This document shows positions 53,688 to 62,306 of a stretch of 64,000 nucleotides of DNA, piece by piece. A program made the translations under genes and the position numbers. The first letter of the stretch is position 1. The number at the start of each line of letters is the position of its first letter. This DNA comes from Spectribacter acetivorans. Its GTDB lineage: Bacteria > Pseudomonadota > Gammaproteobacteria > Nevskiales > Salinisphaeraceae. Where the stretch lies: contig NZ_JAVRHY010000005.1 in NCBI RefSeq assembly GCF_031846305.1, forward strand, positions 124,001 to 188,000. Reading direction: 5' to 3'. A model generated the notes under the pieces. It saw only the letters and a list, made by a program, of their open reading frames with translations, was not told the DNA's origin and did not search any database.

Positions 53688-54707
53688 ATGGAACTGACCA
53701 CTACTGCGGCAATCGCGCACAAAATCATCAAGGCGCAACGCGCTAAGGGAACATTGCAGCTTCGGAATACGCCGCTCCCACCATCAAACTCTTTGGATCG
53801 CCTGATCGACGAGATCCACGCCGCCTACAAGAATCGCTCCGGGAAGTCTCATGGAGCTTTTGAGGCCGATGAGCAGAACTATCCCACAGCGGCCAACCTT
53901 CGCAAGCACTTCCAGGATCAGTCCGCTGATTTCGTTGCAACCAGCCATGCACTGATGCAAACCCTTCTGACCAAGGCAAACGAGGCCAGCTCAAACTTGG
54001 CAACGGGCGGCAGTGTACTGATGGCGCACGTGACGAGCGGTGGTTCCCAATGGTTCATCGTTACGATACTTACCGACAAGGTAAGCGCGGCGATTGACAA
54101 CAACCTGAATCTCGTCGATAGCGTTCATCTCGACCTCAACAGCATGAGGTTCGCGGGACGGGTGGATATCACGCGTTGGCTCGATAACGAAGATCGCTAC
54201 GTCAGCTTTCTTCAGGGCGCATCGAAAGACGTATCCGATTACTTTCTGAGGTTTCTGGGCTGCACCCATCCCCAGGCCATACGCAAGGAAACGACGCGTT
54301 TGGTGGATGTCGTCCGTAGTGCCGTCAATAGGCTGGATGCCACAGAAGACCAGCGGGAAGCCGCTCGTAGTCTGATCTATCAGTACCTAAATGACTGCGC
54401 CAAGAACGCCGAACCCCTGAACATTGATTCACTTTGCAATCGAGCCTGGCCGGACAACCCGGATGCGCTGCGTGAGCCGTTAATAGATCCTGACTCCGGA
54501 ATATCGGATGGCTTCGTGCCACACAAGACTGCCCTGAAGGGGCTTGTCCGCTTCGAGGGGAAAGGCCCGCACTGGCATATGAAATTCGAGCGGGAAGCTG
54601 TGACTGAAGGCAATATCCAGCTAAATGCTGATGCGAAAGAGATAACTATTAAGAACGTGCCTGACGAAGTTATTGCACGCTTCCAGAACGACTTCCCTGA
54701 GCCGTGA
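53688..54707 (+). CDS. NdpA/YejK-family nucleoid-associated protein
   Basis: The protein has 339 residues with a GGGAG ribosome site. It aligns by eye along its length with E. coli YejK (335 residues): LATGGSVLMAHVTSGGSQWF, SVHLDLNSMRFAGRVDITRW, RYVSFLQGASKDVSDYFLRF and the C-terminal ITIKNVPDEVIARFQNDF. YejK proteins bind the nucleoid. This copy is in an island, and its stop overlaps the next gene's start (GTGA), so it is coupled to a two-TM protein rather than to the usual core neighbours. It may act as the DNA-sensing part of a defence module; that is inference. Confidence 0.85.
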   Translation: MELTTTAAIAHKIIKAQRAKGTLQLRNTPLPPSNSLDRLIDEIHAAYKNRSGKSHGAFEADEQNYPTAANLRKHFQDQSADFVATSHALMQTLLTKANEASSNLATGGSVLMAHVTSGGSQWFIVTILTDKVSAAIDNNLNLVDSVHLDLNSMRFAGRVDITRWLDNEDRYVSFLQGASKDVSDYFLRFLGCTHPQAIRKETTRLVDVVRSAVNRLDATEDQREAARSLIYQYLNDCAKNAEPLNIDSLCNRAWPDNPDALREPLIDPDSGISDGFVPHKTALKGLVRFEGKGPHWHMKFEREAVTEGNIQLNADAKEITIKNVPDEVIARFQNDFPEP

Positions 54708-55894
54708 ACGACTTAGCTCACATCGTCGAAATCTACCGGGCCATCAGGGATACCAAACAAGTAGATGGCACAACTGAAGCTTATCTCGATGTCTCAGGCG
54801 AATCGATGCGTTTATTCCTATTGCAGGCAGAAGATGAAGACCGCTCGGAAGAACTCGGTCTAGCCATTCTGTCAGCGCCAGAGGACGTTCAGATAGGTGC
54901 CGCGGTAAATATTCGACTGTTCCCCCCTAGAAGTACTCCGGTGTACCGCAATCTAGAAGTTTTTCTGGGCAACGGTGCGCGGCTTCTTTCACCTATTGGC
55001 GAATTTTATATCGTTGATTTGGATTGGTTTTCTGAAGATCCGGGACCTCCGGCTGAAGGCGAGAACTTGAAACCGCTGCATAGTGTCCTGCAGCAGCTAT
55101 GCGATTCCGCGACGCTCGTGGATAAGGACAAGACGCGACTGCTCTTTGCTGACAGTGCCGGGCTTGTCGATCTGCCTATCAACATTTCGCCGACGGACCT
55201 CAACGCAATTACGCCCGAGAGCAGTGACGCTTTCGTTGAATTCTGTGCTGACAGTCTTCACAGAAAGCACCGTCTTGAGGCTGTAGCCAAGGTAGTAATC
55301 CGGCAGACTCGCGGGATCTCCGCCAATAATAGGATTCACCACGTCTTCCGTAATCTGGACGTGATCCTTTCTGATGCAAAATCGCAGCATGCTGTATTCC
55401 TCTCAGCATTCTCCTACGAAAAGGTGCGTGATGAAGTTGAGGCGCTGAAGGTCGAGTACACCTCAAGAATCCACAAGGTTCTTTCTAGCATACAGGGTCA
55501 ACTGCTGGGCATTCCTGCTGCTACTGTCGTCGTCGCAACGCAGATGAAGAAAGCCGATGTTATGGGCGCAGTTTTCATTACCAACGCTGCAGTTCTGCTT
55601 GGGGCCTTCATCTTCGGTATTTTTTTGATCTTGCTGCTCGTTAACCAAGGGCACACTCTGGAAGTCATAAAAACCGAGGTGGCACGTCAGAAAGGACAAC
55701 TTAAATCAGAGCTCCTTGAGGTCGCTGATGGGTTTGAAGCGGCCTTCCTGATGCTGGAAAGACGGATCAATCACCAGCGGCTGATTCTTTGGATAGTCGG
55801 TGTTGTAGTTGGCGTCGGATTGCTTCTGAGTTGTATAGCCTTTTGGATGCTGAATTCGACTATCGTCAAATCAATGCTTGATTCAGTGTGTTGA
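54704..55894 (+). CDS. Unknown two-TM protein coupled to the NdpA-like gene
   Basis: The protein has 396 residues with a GTG start overlapping the upstream stop. No family is recognised. An N-terminal soluble part (about 1-265) includes YIVDLDWFSEDPG and RIHHVFRNLDVILSDAKSQ. A moderately hydrophobic stretch (about 265-282) precedes two strong membrane helices: about 288-314 and 360-384. They are separated by a charged coiled coil (about 318-358, VIKTEVARQKGQLKSELLEV). The plan, a cytoplasmic sensor-like domain ending in two TM helices, resembles membrane effectors of abortive-infection systems. The gene is more AT-rich than the flanks. Confidence 0.75.
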   Translation: MNDLAHIVEIYRAIRDTKQVDGTTEAYLDVSGESMRLFLLQAEDEDRSEELGLAILSAPEDVQIGAAVNIRLFPPRSTPVYRNLEVFLGNGARLLSPIGEFYIVDLDWFSEDPGPPAEGENLKPLHSVLQQLCDSATLVDKDKTRLLFADSAGLVDLPINISPTDLNAITPESSDAFVEFCADSLHRKHRLEAVAKVVIRQTRGISANNRIHHVFRNLDVILSDAKSQHAVFLSAFSYEKVRDEVEALKVEYTSRIHKVLSSIQGQLLGIPAATVVVATQMKKADVMGAVFITNAAVLLGAFIFGIFLILLLVNQGHTLEVIKTEVARQKGQLKSELLEVADGFEAAFLMLERRINHQRLILWIVGVVVGVGLLLSCIAFWMLNSTIVKSMLDSVC

Positions 55895-55922
55895 GCTATT
55901 ATGACAGCCCGAGGAAGGCAAC

Positions 55923-56096
55923 ATGGCGCGACGCAATAAACCCGAGTCCCGAAATTCTGACGAGCTACTTGCGGGCCGACCATCCCGGGTGGGCTTTGTA
56001 CTGATCGAGCAGCTCTCACTTTGGCTAACCGCACCGCTTTCTTTTACGCTCTTATGCAAGTGTGCTGATCTGGCTAAATGGCTAGAGCATCAATAA
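55923..56096 (+). CDS. Small 57-residue hydrophobic protein, third gene of the NdpA operon
   Basis: The ATG at 55923 is preceded by GAGGAAGG at suitable spacing and lies 28 bp after the two-TM gene stop. The product has a basic N-terminus (MARRNKPESR) and one hydrophobic segment (about 23-46, FVLIEQLSLWLTAPLSFTLL) with two nearby Cys. No family is recognised. It may be a small membrane partner or an antidote for the two-TM protein. Confidence 0.6.
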   Translation: MARRNKPESRNSDELLAGRPSRVGFVLIEQLSLWLTAPLSFTLLCKCADLAKWLEHQ

Positions 56097-56424
56097 GGTT
56101 TAGTCAGCCCGCTGACCTTCATCTGCAATAGTTCGCCTTTACCTCTGAATAGTACGTTTATCGTGTTATGTGGAGCGTGGTACGAAAGTGGTTTTAGGTA
56201 AATTTGCAAATGGTGCGTATAAGGCTGCTTCCTGACGATGCTAAGGGAGTTGTCGAGGGTTCGGCTGGACACTCAAGCCGAACTTCCTCTTATGTCAGCG
56301 TAGAGCCTAGATTGGACTCCTTTGCTTCTTACCGCATTCGCTAACCTGATACCTTCTCTAGCCTGACGAATAACGAGTGGAGCCACAGGTGGCGATTGGC
56401 GAAGGTTCGGAACCGTTCGGCGAA

Positions 56425-56850
56425 ATGAGCATGGACTACCGGTTGCAGGGTGCCAGGGTCCTAGAGCTCCCAAAGAGATCTGCAATTGCCGATCTGATCG
56501 AGGCCATCCAGCAGGGCTTCAGGTTCGAGGTGTTTACAGTGCTCTGTAGTCGCTATGGTGCGCCCAGGCAACTGCTCGCAGACACTATAGGAGTTTCGCA
56601 AAGCACCCTTAATCAACGTGAGCGAGATGGGCGGTTCAATGAGCCGGAGTCGGATCGACTATTACGCGTCGCGGGGCTATATGGGGTAGCGGAGAGTGTC
56701 GTTCGTGACCGTGCGATGGCGATCGATTGGATGCATACGCCGAATCGAGGCTTGGGAGGCCACACGCCTCTGGCATACGCTAAAAGTGAGACCGGCGCGC
56801 GCGAGGTGGAATATCTCCTCGGCCGCATCGCGCATGGGATAGTCGCCTAA
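56425..56850 (+). CDS. Xre/MbcA/ParS-type antitoxin, apparently orphan
   Basis: The protein has 141 residues from the ATG at 56425; a GTG at 56377 is possible. A helix-turn-helix (LLADTIGVSQSTLNQRERDG) is followed by the DUF2384-type C-terminus (DRLLRVAGLYGVAESV, WMHTPNRGLGGHTPLAYAKS, EVEYLLGRIAHGIV). These antitoxins normally precede a RES-domain NAD-degrading toxin. No RES frame follows here: the downstream 470 bp hold only stop-rich frames. The partner seems lost. Confidence 0.85.
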   Translation: MSMDYRLQGARVLELPKRSAIADLIEAIQQGFRFEVFTVLCSRYGAPRQLLADTIGVSQSTLNQRERDGRFNEPESDRLLRVAGLYGVAESVVRDRAMAIDWMHTPNRGLGGHTPLAYAKSETGAREVEYLLGRIAHGIVA

Positions 56851-57320
56851 TGGCTGGGCATTAACTACAAGCGTTGGAAATGAAGTGACGGGCCTAAATG
56901 CTCGACCAGCCCGGCACTTGGCGCAGCTGCCATCGGCGTACAACTCGGGCCTTGAACGTATAAGCTCAAGACTCTTTGGGGCCTCAAAATACGTAAGGTC
57001 CGGGCGCTACTTTCATCCTAAATTCTTATATCTACGAGCCGTAACGCGGAGAATACGATGATATTCGATCCGCTTCAACGGATACTGTCGCGTGTAAGTT
57101 GACCATACTCAAGAGGCTTGACGTGAAATTTCATTTCTAAACTTTCAACGTCACCGGACCCGAAGATTCGAAATGGCGCGACACGCTTGATTGCGTCGTC
57201 GCGCCTATCTACCAGTCCCTTATATCAGCGTTGATTCCGGTGCTCAAGCCGCCCAATTGCGAATCGTTCGCAGGGTCACCGCATCCTGTGATTTCGGTCA
57301 CTTAATGCTGTGACTGACAA
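56851..57320. other. Gene-free right boundary of the island
   Basis: No supported gene is seen. One frame stays open from about 56855 to 57060 without a start codon, and it shows no RES-toxin motifs. Base composition is island-like until about 57.3 kb, where nrdB begins. Confidence 0.45.
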
Positions 57321-58517
57321 TCAATCCCAACTCAAAGCCCCACCCGTCTGATACTCGATCACCCGAGTCTCGAAGAAGTTCTTCTCCTTCTTCAGGTCCA
57401 TCATCTCGCTCATCCACGGGAACGGGTTCTCGGCGCCGGGGTAGAGTTCGGCCAGGCCGATCTGGCTGCAGCGGCGGTTGGCGATGAACTTCATGTACTC
57501 GTCGAACATGCTGGCGTTCATGCCGAGCACGCCGCGGGGCATGGAGTCGTGCGCGTAGGCGATTTCCAGGTGCATGGCCTTGTCGATCATGGCCCGGGCC
57601 TCTTCCTGGAAGCTGGCGGTCCAGAGGTGGGGGTTCTCGATCTTGATCTGGTTGATCACGTCGATGCCGAAGTTCAGGTGCATCGATTCGTCGCGCATGA
57701 TGTATTGCACCTGTTCGGCGGTGCCGGTCATCTTGTTGCGGCGGCCGAATGACAGGAACTGCACGAAGCCGGCGTAGAAGAAGATGCCTTCGAAGATGAC
57801 GTAGAAGGCGATCAGGTCACGCAGGAACTTCTGGTCGTTTTCCGGGGTGCCGGTGGTGAAGTCCGGGTCGTTCAGGCTCTGGGTGTACTGCATGGCCCAG
57901 GCGGCCTTGTTGTGGACGCTGGGCAGCTCGCGGTACATGTTGAAGATCTCGCCCTCGTCCAGGTTCAGGCTTTCCACGATGTACTGGAAGCAGTGGCCGT
58001 GGACGGCTTCCTCGAAGGCCTGGCGCAGCAGGTACTGGCGGCATTCCGGGTTGGTCAGGTGCTTGTAGATGCCCAGCACCAGGTTGTTGGCCACCAGCGA
58101 TTCGGATGACGCGAAGAAGCCGAAGCCCCTTTTGAGGATCAGGCGTTCGTCATCGGACAGGGCGTCCGGGTCCTGCCACATGGCGATGTCGGCGGACATG
58201 TTGATTTCCTGCGGCATCCAGTGGTTGGCGCAGCCGGACAGGTATTTCTCCCACGCCCACTGGTACTTGAACGGCACCAGCTGGTTGACGTCCGCGCGGC
58301 AGTTGATGATGGCCTTGTCGTCCACCTGCACGCGGTCGGCGCCCATTTCCACCTGTTCCAGGCCGGTAACGGCGGTGTCCTTGTCGGCGGATTCGCGGGC
58401 GCGCAGCTCGCCGTCTTCCACCGCGAAGGGGTCGGGGGTGGCGGCCGGCTGCGGCGGGTGCACGCTCTGGTTGGGATCGGTCGGGCGGTTGTCGTTCCAT
58501 TCGAGCATGGTCGTCAT
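57321..58517 (-). CDS. nrdB: Ribonucleotide reductase small subunit NrdB, class Ic-like
   Basis: The protein has 398 residues; R2 subunit of aerobic RNR. Metal ligands are readable: Glu139 (FFASSESLVANN), Glu170 and His173 (FEEAVHGHCFQYI), then Glu in FEGIFFYAGF and Glu-His in MRDESMHLNFG. Two positions are telling. The first ligand is Glu where class Ia has Asp. The residue four after His173 is Phe177, where class Ia carries the radical Tyr. Both are the known hallmarks of class Ic (Mn/Fe) R2 such as that of Chlamydia. The C-terminal tail that docks on NrdA is present (QTGGALSWD). The N-terminal ~70 residues are a low-complexity extension. Confidence 0.93.
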   Translation of the reverse strand: MTTMLEWNDNRPTDPNQSVHPPQPAATPDPFAVEDGELRARESADKDTAVTGLEQVEMGADRVQVDDKAIINCRADVNQLVPFKYQWAWEKYLSGCANHWMPQEINMSADIAMWQDPDALSDDERLILKRGFGFFASSESLVANNLVLGIYKHLTNPECRQYLLRQAFEEAVHGHCFQYIVESLNLDEGEIFNMYRELPSVHNKAAWAMQYTQSLNDPDFTTGTPENDQKFLRDLIAFYVIFEGIFFYAGFVQFLSFGRRNKMTGTAEQVQYIMRDESMHLNFGIDVINQIKIENPHLWTASFQEEARAMIDKAMHLEIAYAHDSMPRGVLGMNASMFDEYMKFIANRRCSQIGLAELYPGAENPFPWMSEMMDLKKEKNFFETRVIEYQTGGALSWD

Positions 58518-58581
58518 CCTTGTCTTGCGTTAAGTCGGTGTCGAAGGCCGGCTGCGTGGTGGCGTCGGTCTTCGTGGTTGT

Positions 58582-58749
58582 CTAGCGGCGGCGGTTCAGC
58601 TGCATCACCCGGCGGGCGCGGGTGCGCCGCTGGCGGATCTGCTGCTGATGGCGTTTGGCGTCGCTGGCCTGGGAGGGCAGCGGGCCGGATTCGCGCGGGT
58701 CGTCGCCGGTGTCGATGATTGTTGGGTGCCAGTCCATTTGTTGGGTCAT
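58582..58749 (-). CDS. Small 55-residue ORF between nrdA and nrdB
   Basis: The ATG at 58749 opens a frame encoding MTQQMDWHPTIIDTGDDPRE and a very basic C-terminus (QIRQRRTRARRVMQLNRRR). The ribosome site is weak. It lies on the operon strand between nrdA and nrdB. No family is recognised; it may be a genuine small protein or a chance frame. Confidence 0.4.
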   Translation of the reverse strand: MTQQMDWHPTIIDTGDDPRESGPLPSQASDAKRHQQQIRQRRTRARRVMQLNRRR

Positions 58750-58777
58750 GGTTGCAATCGTTCCCCCCTCTCCCTGG

Positions 58778-58800
58778 CCCTCTCCCCGGCGGGGAGAGGG
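58778..58800. repeat. 10-bp perfect hairpin in the nrdA-nrdB gap
   Basis: CCCTCTCCCC and GGGGAGAGGG form a perfect stem with a GGC loop. This CCCTCTCCC-type palindrome is a recurrent intergenic element in many GC-rich bacteria (recollection). There is no T-run on either side, so strong termination is unlikely; it may tune the NrdA:NrdB ratio. Confidence 0.6.
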
Positions 58801-58831
58801 CATGGCTTCGTTCAGGCGATAGAGATCCGGG

Positions 58832-61800
58832 TTACTGACAGGCCTCGCAGTCCGGGTCGTCGATGGCGCAGGCCATGGGGGCGGTCGGCTGGGCGGCGGG
58901 TGCCGCGGCTTGCGCCTTGCCGTTGGCGTGACCATTGGTCGGGGCCGCGCCGGCCGTGCTGCCGTTCGAGGCCCCGGCCGCGCCGGCACCGCGACCGCTG
59001 GCGGCGGCCGGACCGCCGCTGCCGTGACCACCGCCGTGGGCCACCGCGTTCAGGCGATGGTCGGTGATGGTGGATTTCTCGGTGTGCGAGGCGCCCATGG
59101 TGCGCAGGTAGTAGGTGGTCTTCAGGCCCTTCTGCCAGGCGAACTTGTACAGCTCGTCCAGTTTCCGGCCGGAGGGCTGGGCCATGTACAGGTTCAGGCT
59201 CTGGGCCTGGTCCAGCCACTTCTGACGGCGGCTGCCGGCTTCCACCAGCCACTTGGGGTCGATCTCGAAGGCGCACTTGTACAGCACCTTGAGATCGTCC
59301 GGGATGCGGTCCACCGCCTGGACGGAGCCGTCGTAGTACTTCAGGTCGTTGGCCATCACCTCGTCCCACAGGTCCAGGGTCTTGAGGTCATCCACCAGGT
59401 AGGGGTTGATGACGGTGAACTCGCCGGACAGGTTCGATTTGACGTACAGGTTCTGGTAGGTCGGCTCGATCGACTGGCTCACGCCGGTGATGTTGGCGAT
59501 GGTCGCGGTGGGGGCGATGGCCATGCAGTTGGAGTTGCGCATGCCCACCTGCTTGATGCGGGCGCGCAGGCTGTCCCAGTCCAGGGTGTGGGAGTCGTCC
59601 TGGTCCAGGTACTCCGCCCCGCGGTTGTCGCGCAGTATGCGGATGGAGTCGATCGGCAGCACGCCCTGATCCCACAGGCTGCCCTTGAAGCTGGAGTAGG
59701 CGCCCCGCTCCTCGGCCAGGTTGGTGGAGGCCTGGATGGCGTAGTAGCTGATCTGCTCCATGGAGCGGTCGGCGAAGGTCACCGCGTCCTCGGATTCGTA
59801 GGGCAGCTTGAGCTTGTACAGGGCGTCCTGAAAGCCCATCAGGCCCAGGCCCACCGGGCGGTGACGCAGGTTGGAGTCACGCGCGGTCTTGACGCTGTAG
59901 TAGTTGTACTCGATCACGTTGTCGAGCATGCGCAGGGCGGTGTTGACGGTGGCTTCCAGCTTGGCGCTGTCCAGTTCCCCGTCGACGATGTGCTGGGGCA
60001 GGTTGATCGACCCCAGGTTGCACACCGCGATTTCCTTGCCCGGGCTGGTGTTGAGCGTGATCTCGGTACACAGGTTGGACGAGTGCACCACGCCCACGTG
60101 CTGCTGCGGGCTGCGCAGGTTGCAGGGGTCCTTGAACGTGAACCAGGGGTGGCCGGTCTCGAACAGCTGCGACAGCATCTTGCGCCACAGGCCCACGGCG
60201 GACACCTTCTTGGCGTTCTTGATTTCGCCGGCGTCCACCTTGGCCTCGTAGCGCTCGTAGGCCTCCTGGAAGGCCTTGCCGGTCAGGTCGTGCAGGTCGG
60301 GCACGTCGTTGGGCGAGAACAGCGTCCACTGGGCGTCGTCGAGCACGCGCTTGACGAACAGATCCGGCACCCAGTTGGCGGTGTTCATGTCGTGGCAGCG
60401 GCGGCGGTCGTCGCCGGTGTTCTTGCGCAGCTCCAGGAATTCCTCGATGTCCTTGTGCCAGGTCTCCAGGTAGGCGCAGACCGCGCCCTTGCGCTTGCCG
60501 CCCTGGTTGACCGCCACCGCGGTGTCGTTGACCACCTTCAGGAACGGCACCACGCCCTGGGACTTGCCGTTGGTGCCCTTGATGTGGGCGCCCATGGCGC
60601 GCACCGGGGTCCAGTCGTTGCCCAGGCCGCCGGCGAATTTGCTCAGCATGGCGTTGTCGTGGATGGCGCCGTAGATGCCGCCCAGGTCGTCGGCCACGCT
60701 AGTCAGGTAGCAGCTCGACAGCTGCGGGCGCAGGGTGCCGCTGTTGAACAGGGTGGGCGTGCTGCTCATGAAGTCGAAGCTGGAAAGCAGCTTGTAGAAC
60801 TCGATCGCCCGCTCTTCTCTCTCGATTTCATTGATCGCCAGCCCCATGGCCACCCGCATGAAGAAGGCCTGCGGCAGCTCGAAGCGGTTGCCCTCGGAGT
60901 GGATGAAGTAGCGGTCGTAGAGCGTCTGCAGGCCCAGGTAGGTGAACTGCAGGTCGCGGTCGGCGATCAGGGCGTTGCCCAGGCGCTCGAGGTCGTATTC
61001 CAGCAGGCGGGAATCCAGCAGTTCCAGCTCGGCGCCGCGCTTGACGTAGTCCGCGAAGTAATCCGCATAGCGCTGGGTCATCTCGGTGTGGGTGGCGTAT
61101 TCCACCTGACCGTCGGCCAGGAAGGTCAGCGCCTCGTGACGCAGCTTGTCCAGCAGCAGGCGGGCGGCGACCTGGCCGTAATTGGGCTCGGCTTCCAGCC
61201 GCTGGCGGGCGGACAGCACCAGCGCGGTGGCCAGTTCGTCCTCGTTGATGCCGTCGTAGGCGTTCTTGATGGTGTCGGCCAGCAGGCGTTCGGCGTCCAC
61301 GCCCTTGACCTCGTGGCAGGCCTCCTCGATCACCTTCTTCAGGCGGACTTCATCCAGCGCCCGGGTGGTGCCGTCCTTGAACGCCACGTTGATGGCGCCC
61401 TTGGCCACGGTGGCGCCGGTCTTGCCGCTCTTGGCCGCGGCCTCGGCGCGTTCGCGGGCGCGTTCCTCGCGGTACAGCACGTAGGAGCGGGCCACCTTGT
61501 GCTCGCCCCCGCGCATCAGCGCCAGCTCCACGTAGTCCTGGATGTCCTCGATGTGCACCGCGCCGCCGCCGGGCAGGCTGCGGGTCACGCCCTGTTCCAC
61601 CTGCTCGGACAACTGCTTGACGGTGTCGCGGATGCGGCTCGAGGCAGCGCCCGAGCGGCCTTCCACGTCCAGGAACGCCTTGGTCAGGGCCACCTCGATC
61701 TTGGAACGGTCGAACGGCGTGACCTTGCCGTTGCGGCGGATCACCTTGTAGGAGCCCGGCGCCGTGGCGGCCAGTTCCGCGCTGGACGGCGTATCAACAG

Positions 61801-61843
61801 GCTGTTGCGGCCGCTCGGTCACGGCGTCTGTTTGCGTCTGCAT
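58832..61843 (-). CDS. nrdA: Ribonucleotide reductase large subunit NrdA
   Basis: The protein has 1003 residues, longer than the ~760 of E. coli NrdA. Two N-terminal ATP-cone regions are visible: VIRRNGKVTPFDRSKIEVAL (about 34-53) and ALDEVRLKKVIEEACHEVKG (about 160-180). The catalytic barrel contains SSCYLTSV and SNLCTEITLN with EIAVCNLGSINL, carrying the redox Cys and active-site Asn, Cys and Glu. The C-terminus has a ~55-residue Gly/Ala/Asn linker and the tail CAIDDPDCEACQ with three Cys for re-reduction. It is followed by nrdB, and the upstream region carries NrdR-box-like repeats. Confidence 0.96.
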   Translation of the reverse strand: MQTQTDAVTERPQQPVDTPSSAELAATAPGSYKVIRRNGKVTPFDRSKIEVALTKAFLDVEGRSGAASSRIRDTVKQLSEQVEQGVTRSLPGGGAVHIEDIQDYVELALMRGGEHKVARSYVLYREERARERAEAAAKSGKTGATVAKGAINVAFKDGTTRALDEVRLKKVIEEACHEVKGVDAERLLADTIKNAYDGINEDELATALVLSARQRLEAEPNYGQVAARLLLDKLRHEALTFLADGQVEYATHTEMTQRYADYFADYVKRGAELELLDSRLLEYDLERLGNALIADRDLQFTYLGLQTLYDRYFIHSEGNRFELPQAFFMRVAMGLAINEIEREERAIEFYKLLSSFDFMSSTPTLFNSGTLRPQLSSCYLTSVADDLGGIYGAIHDNAMLSKFAGGLGNDWTPVRAMGAHIKGTNGKSQGVVPFLKVVNDTAVAVNQGGKRKGAVCAYLETWHKDIEEFLELRKNTGDDRRRCHDMNTANWVPDLFVKRVLDDAQWTLFSPNDVPDLHDLTGKAFQEAYERYEAKVDAGEIKNAKKVSAVGLWRKMLSQLFETGHPWFTFKDPCNLRSPQQHVGVVHSSNLCTEITLNTSPGKEIAVCNLGSINLPQHIVDGELDSAKLEATVNTALRMLDNVIEYNYYSVKTARDSNLRHRPVGLGLMGFQDALYKLKLPYESEDAVTFADRSMEQISYYAIQASTNLAEERGAYSSFKGSLWDQGVLPIDSIRILRDNRGAEYLDQDDSHTLDWDSLRARIKQVGMRNSNCMAIAPTATIANITGVSQSIEPTYQNLYVKSNLSGEFTVINPYLVDDLKTLDLWDEVMANDLKYYDGSVQAVDRIPDDLKVLYKCAFEIDPKWLVEAGSRRQKWLDQAQSLNLYMAQPSGRKLDELYKFAWQKGLKTTYYLRTMGASHTEKSTITDHRLNAVAHGGGHGSGGPAAASGRGAGAAGASNGSTAGAAPTNGHANGKAQAAAPAAQPTAPMACAIDDPDCEACQ

Positions 61844-61910
61844 GTGCGTTCACCCCTGCTGGCGGTTCGTTGTTCGGGCGCCCGCGGTCACGGGCGACGA
61901 CTCAACAATA

Positions 61911-61969
61911 CACCACTATATGGTGTGGTCAACAAGCGTATTTTGCGCATTCGTTACTACATATTGTGT
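61911..61969 (-). promoter_or_regulatory. Pair of NrdR-box-like sites upstream of nrdA
   Basis: CACCACTATATGGTGTG (61911-61927) is a near-perfect palindrome, and ACTACATATTGTGT (61956-61969) matches the ACAnWATATnTTGTGT style of NrdR boxes. Their centres are about 42-44 bp apart, roughly four helical turns; paired, in-phase boxes are typical for NrdR repression of RNR genes. Confidence 0.6.
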
Positions 61970-62306
61970 CCGCCGGTGGAAAAGCCGGTGCATTGGGACC
62001 GGGATGACCTGTGGATATCCCGTGTGGACAGCGCCAGAATCGCTGCGCAATCAGGGGGCTGGCGTGCCCGGCCGGCACCGGGATAAAAACCCGGTTCGGG
62101 GTTACCGTGATGCGACTGCCCGTACCCGCCTGCCCGGCAGCCATTGCGCGCTGCACTGCGGTAAGCTTCTGATTTGAATGGAAAGCCGGATCGGCATTCC
62201 GGCGTCGCGGCGGATAGTGCCGAATTGACGGCCGTTCGCCGGTGTCGAACCCCGCGGCGGGGCTGTCATCGCCCCGACGCATTCATGGTTTAGAGGTGAC
62301 CATCCG

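Noticed and set aside
53688..55894. NdpA plus two-TM operon considered as a Kiwa system
   Set aside because: The first protein aligns with YejK, not with a small four-TM KwaA, and the second is a long soluble domain plus two TM helices; sizes and gene order differ.
56855..57063. Start-less open frame after the Xre-type antitoxin, tested as a RES toxin remnant
   Set aside because: The roughly 65-residue translation shows none of the RES-domain Arg/Glu/Ser motif context.
58910..62086. 1058-codon plus-strand frame across nrdA
   Set aside because: A very long antisense mirror frame in GC-rich DNA. Its Val/Gly/His/Gln-rich composition has no domain motif, while the minus strand encodes unmistakable NrdA.
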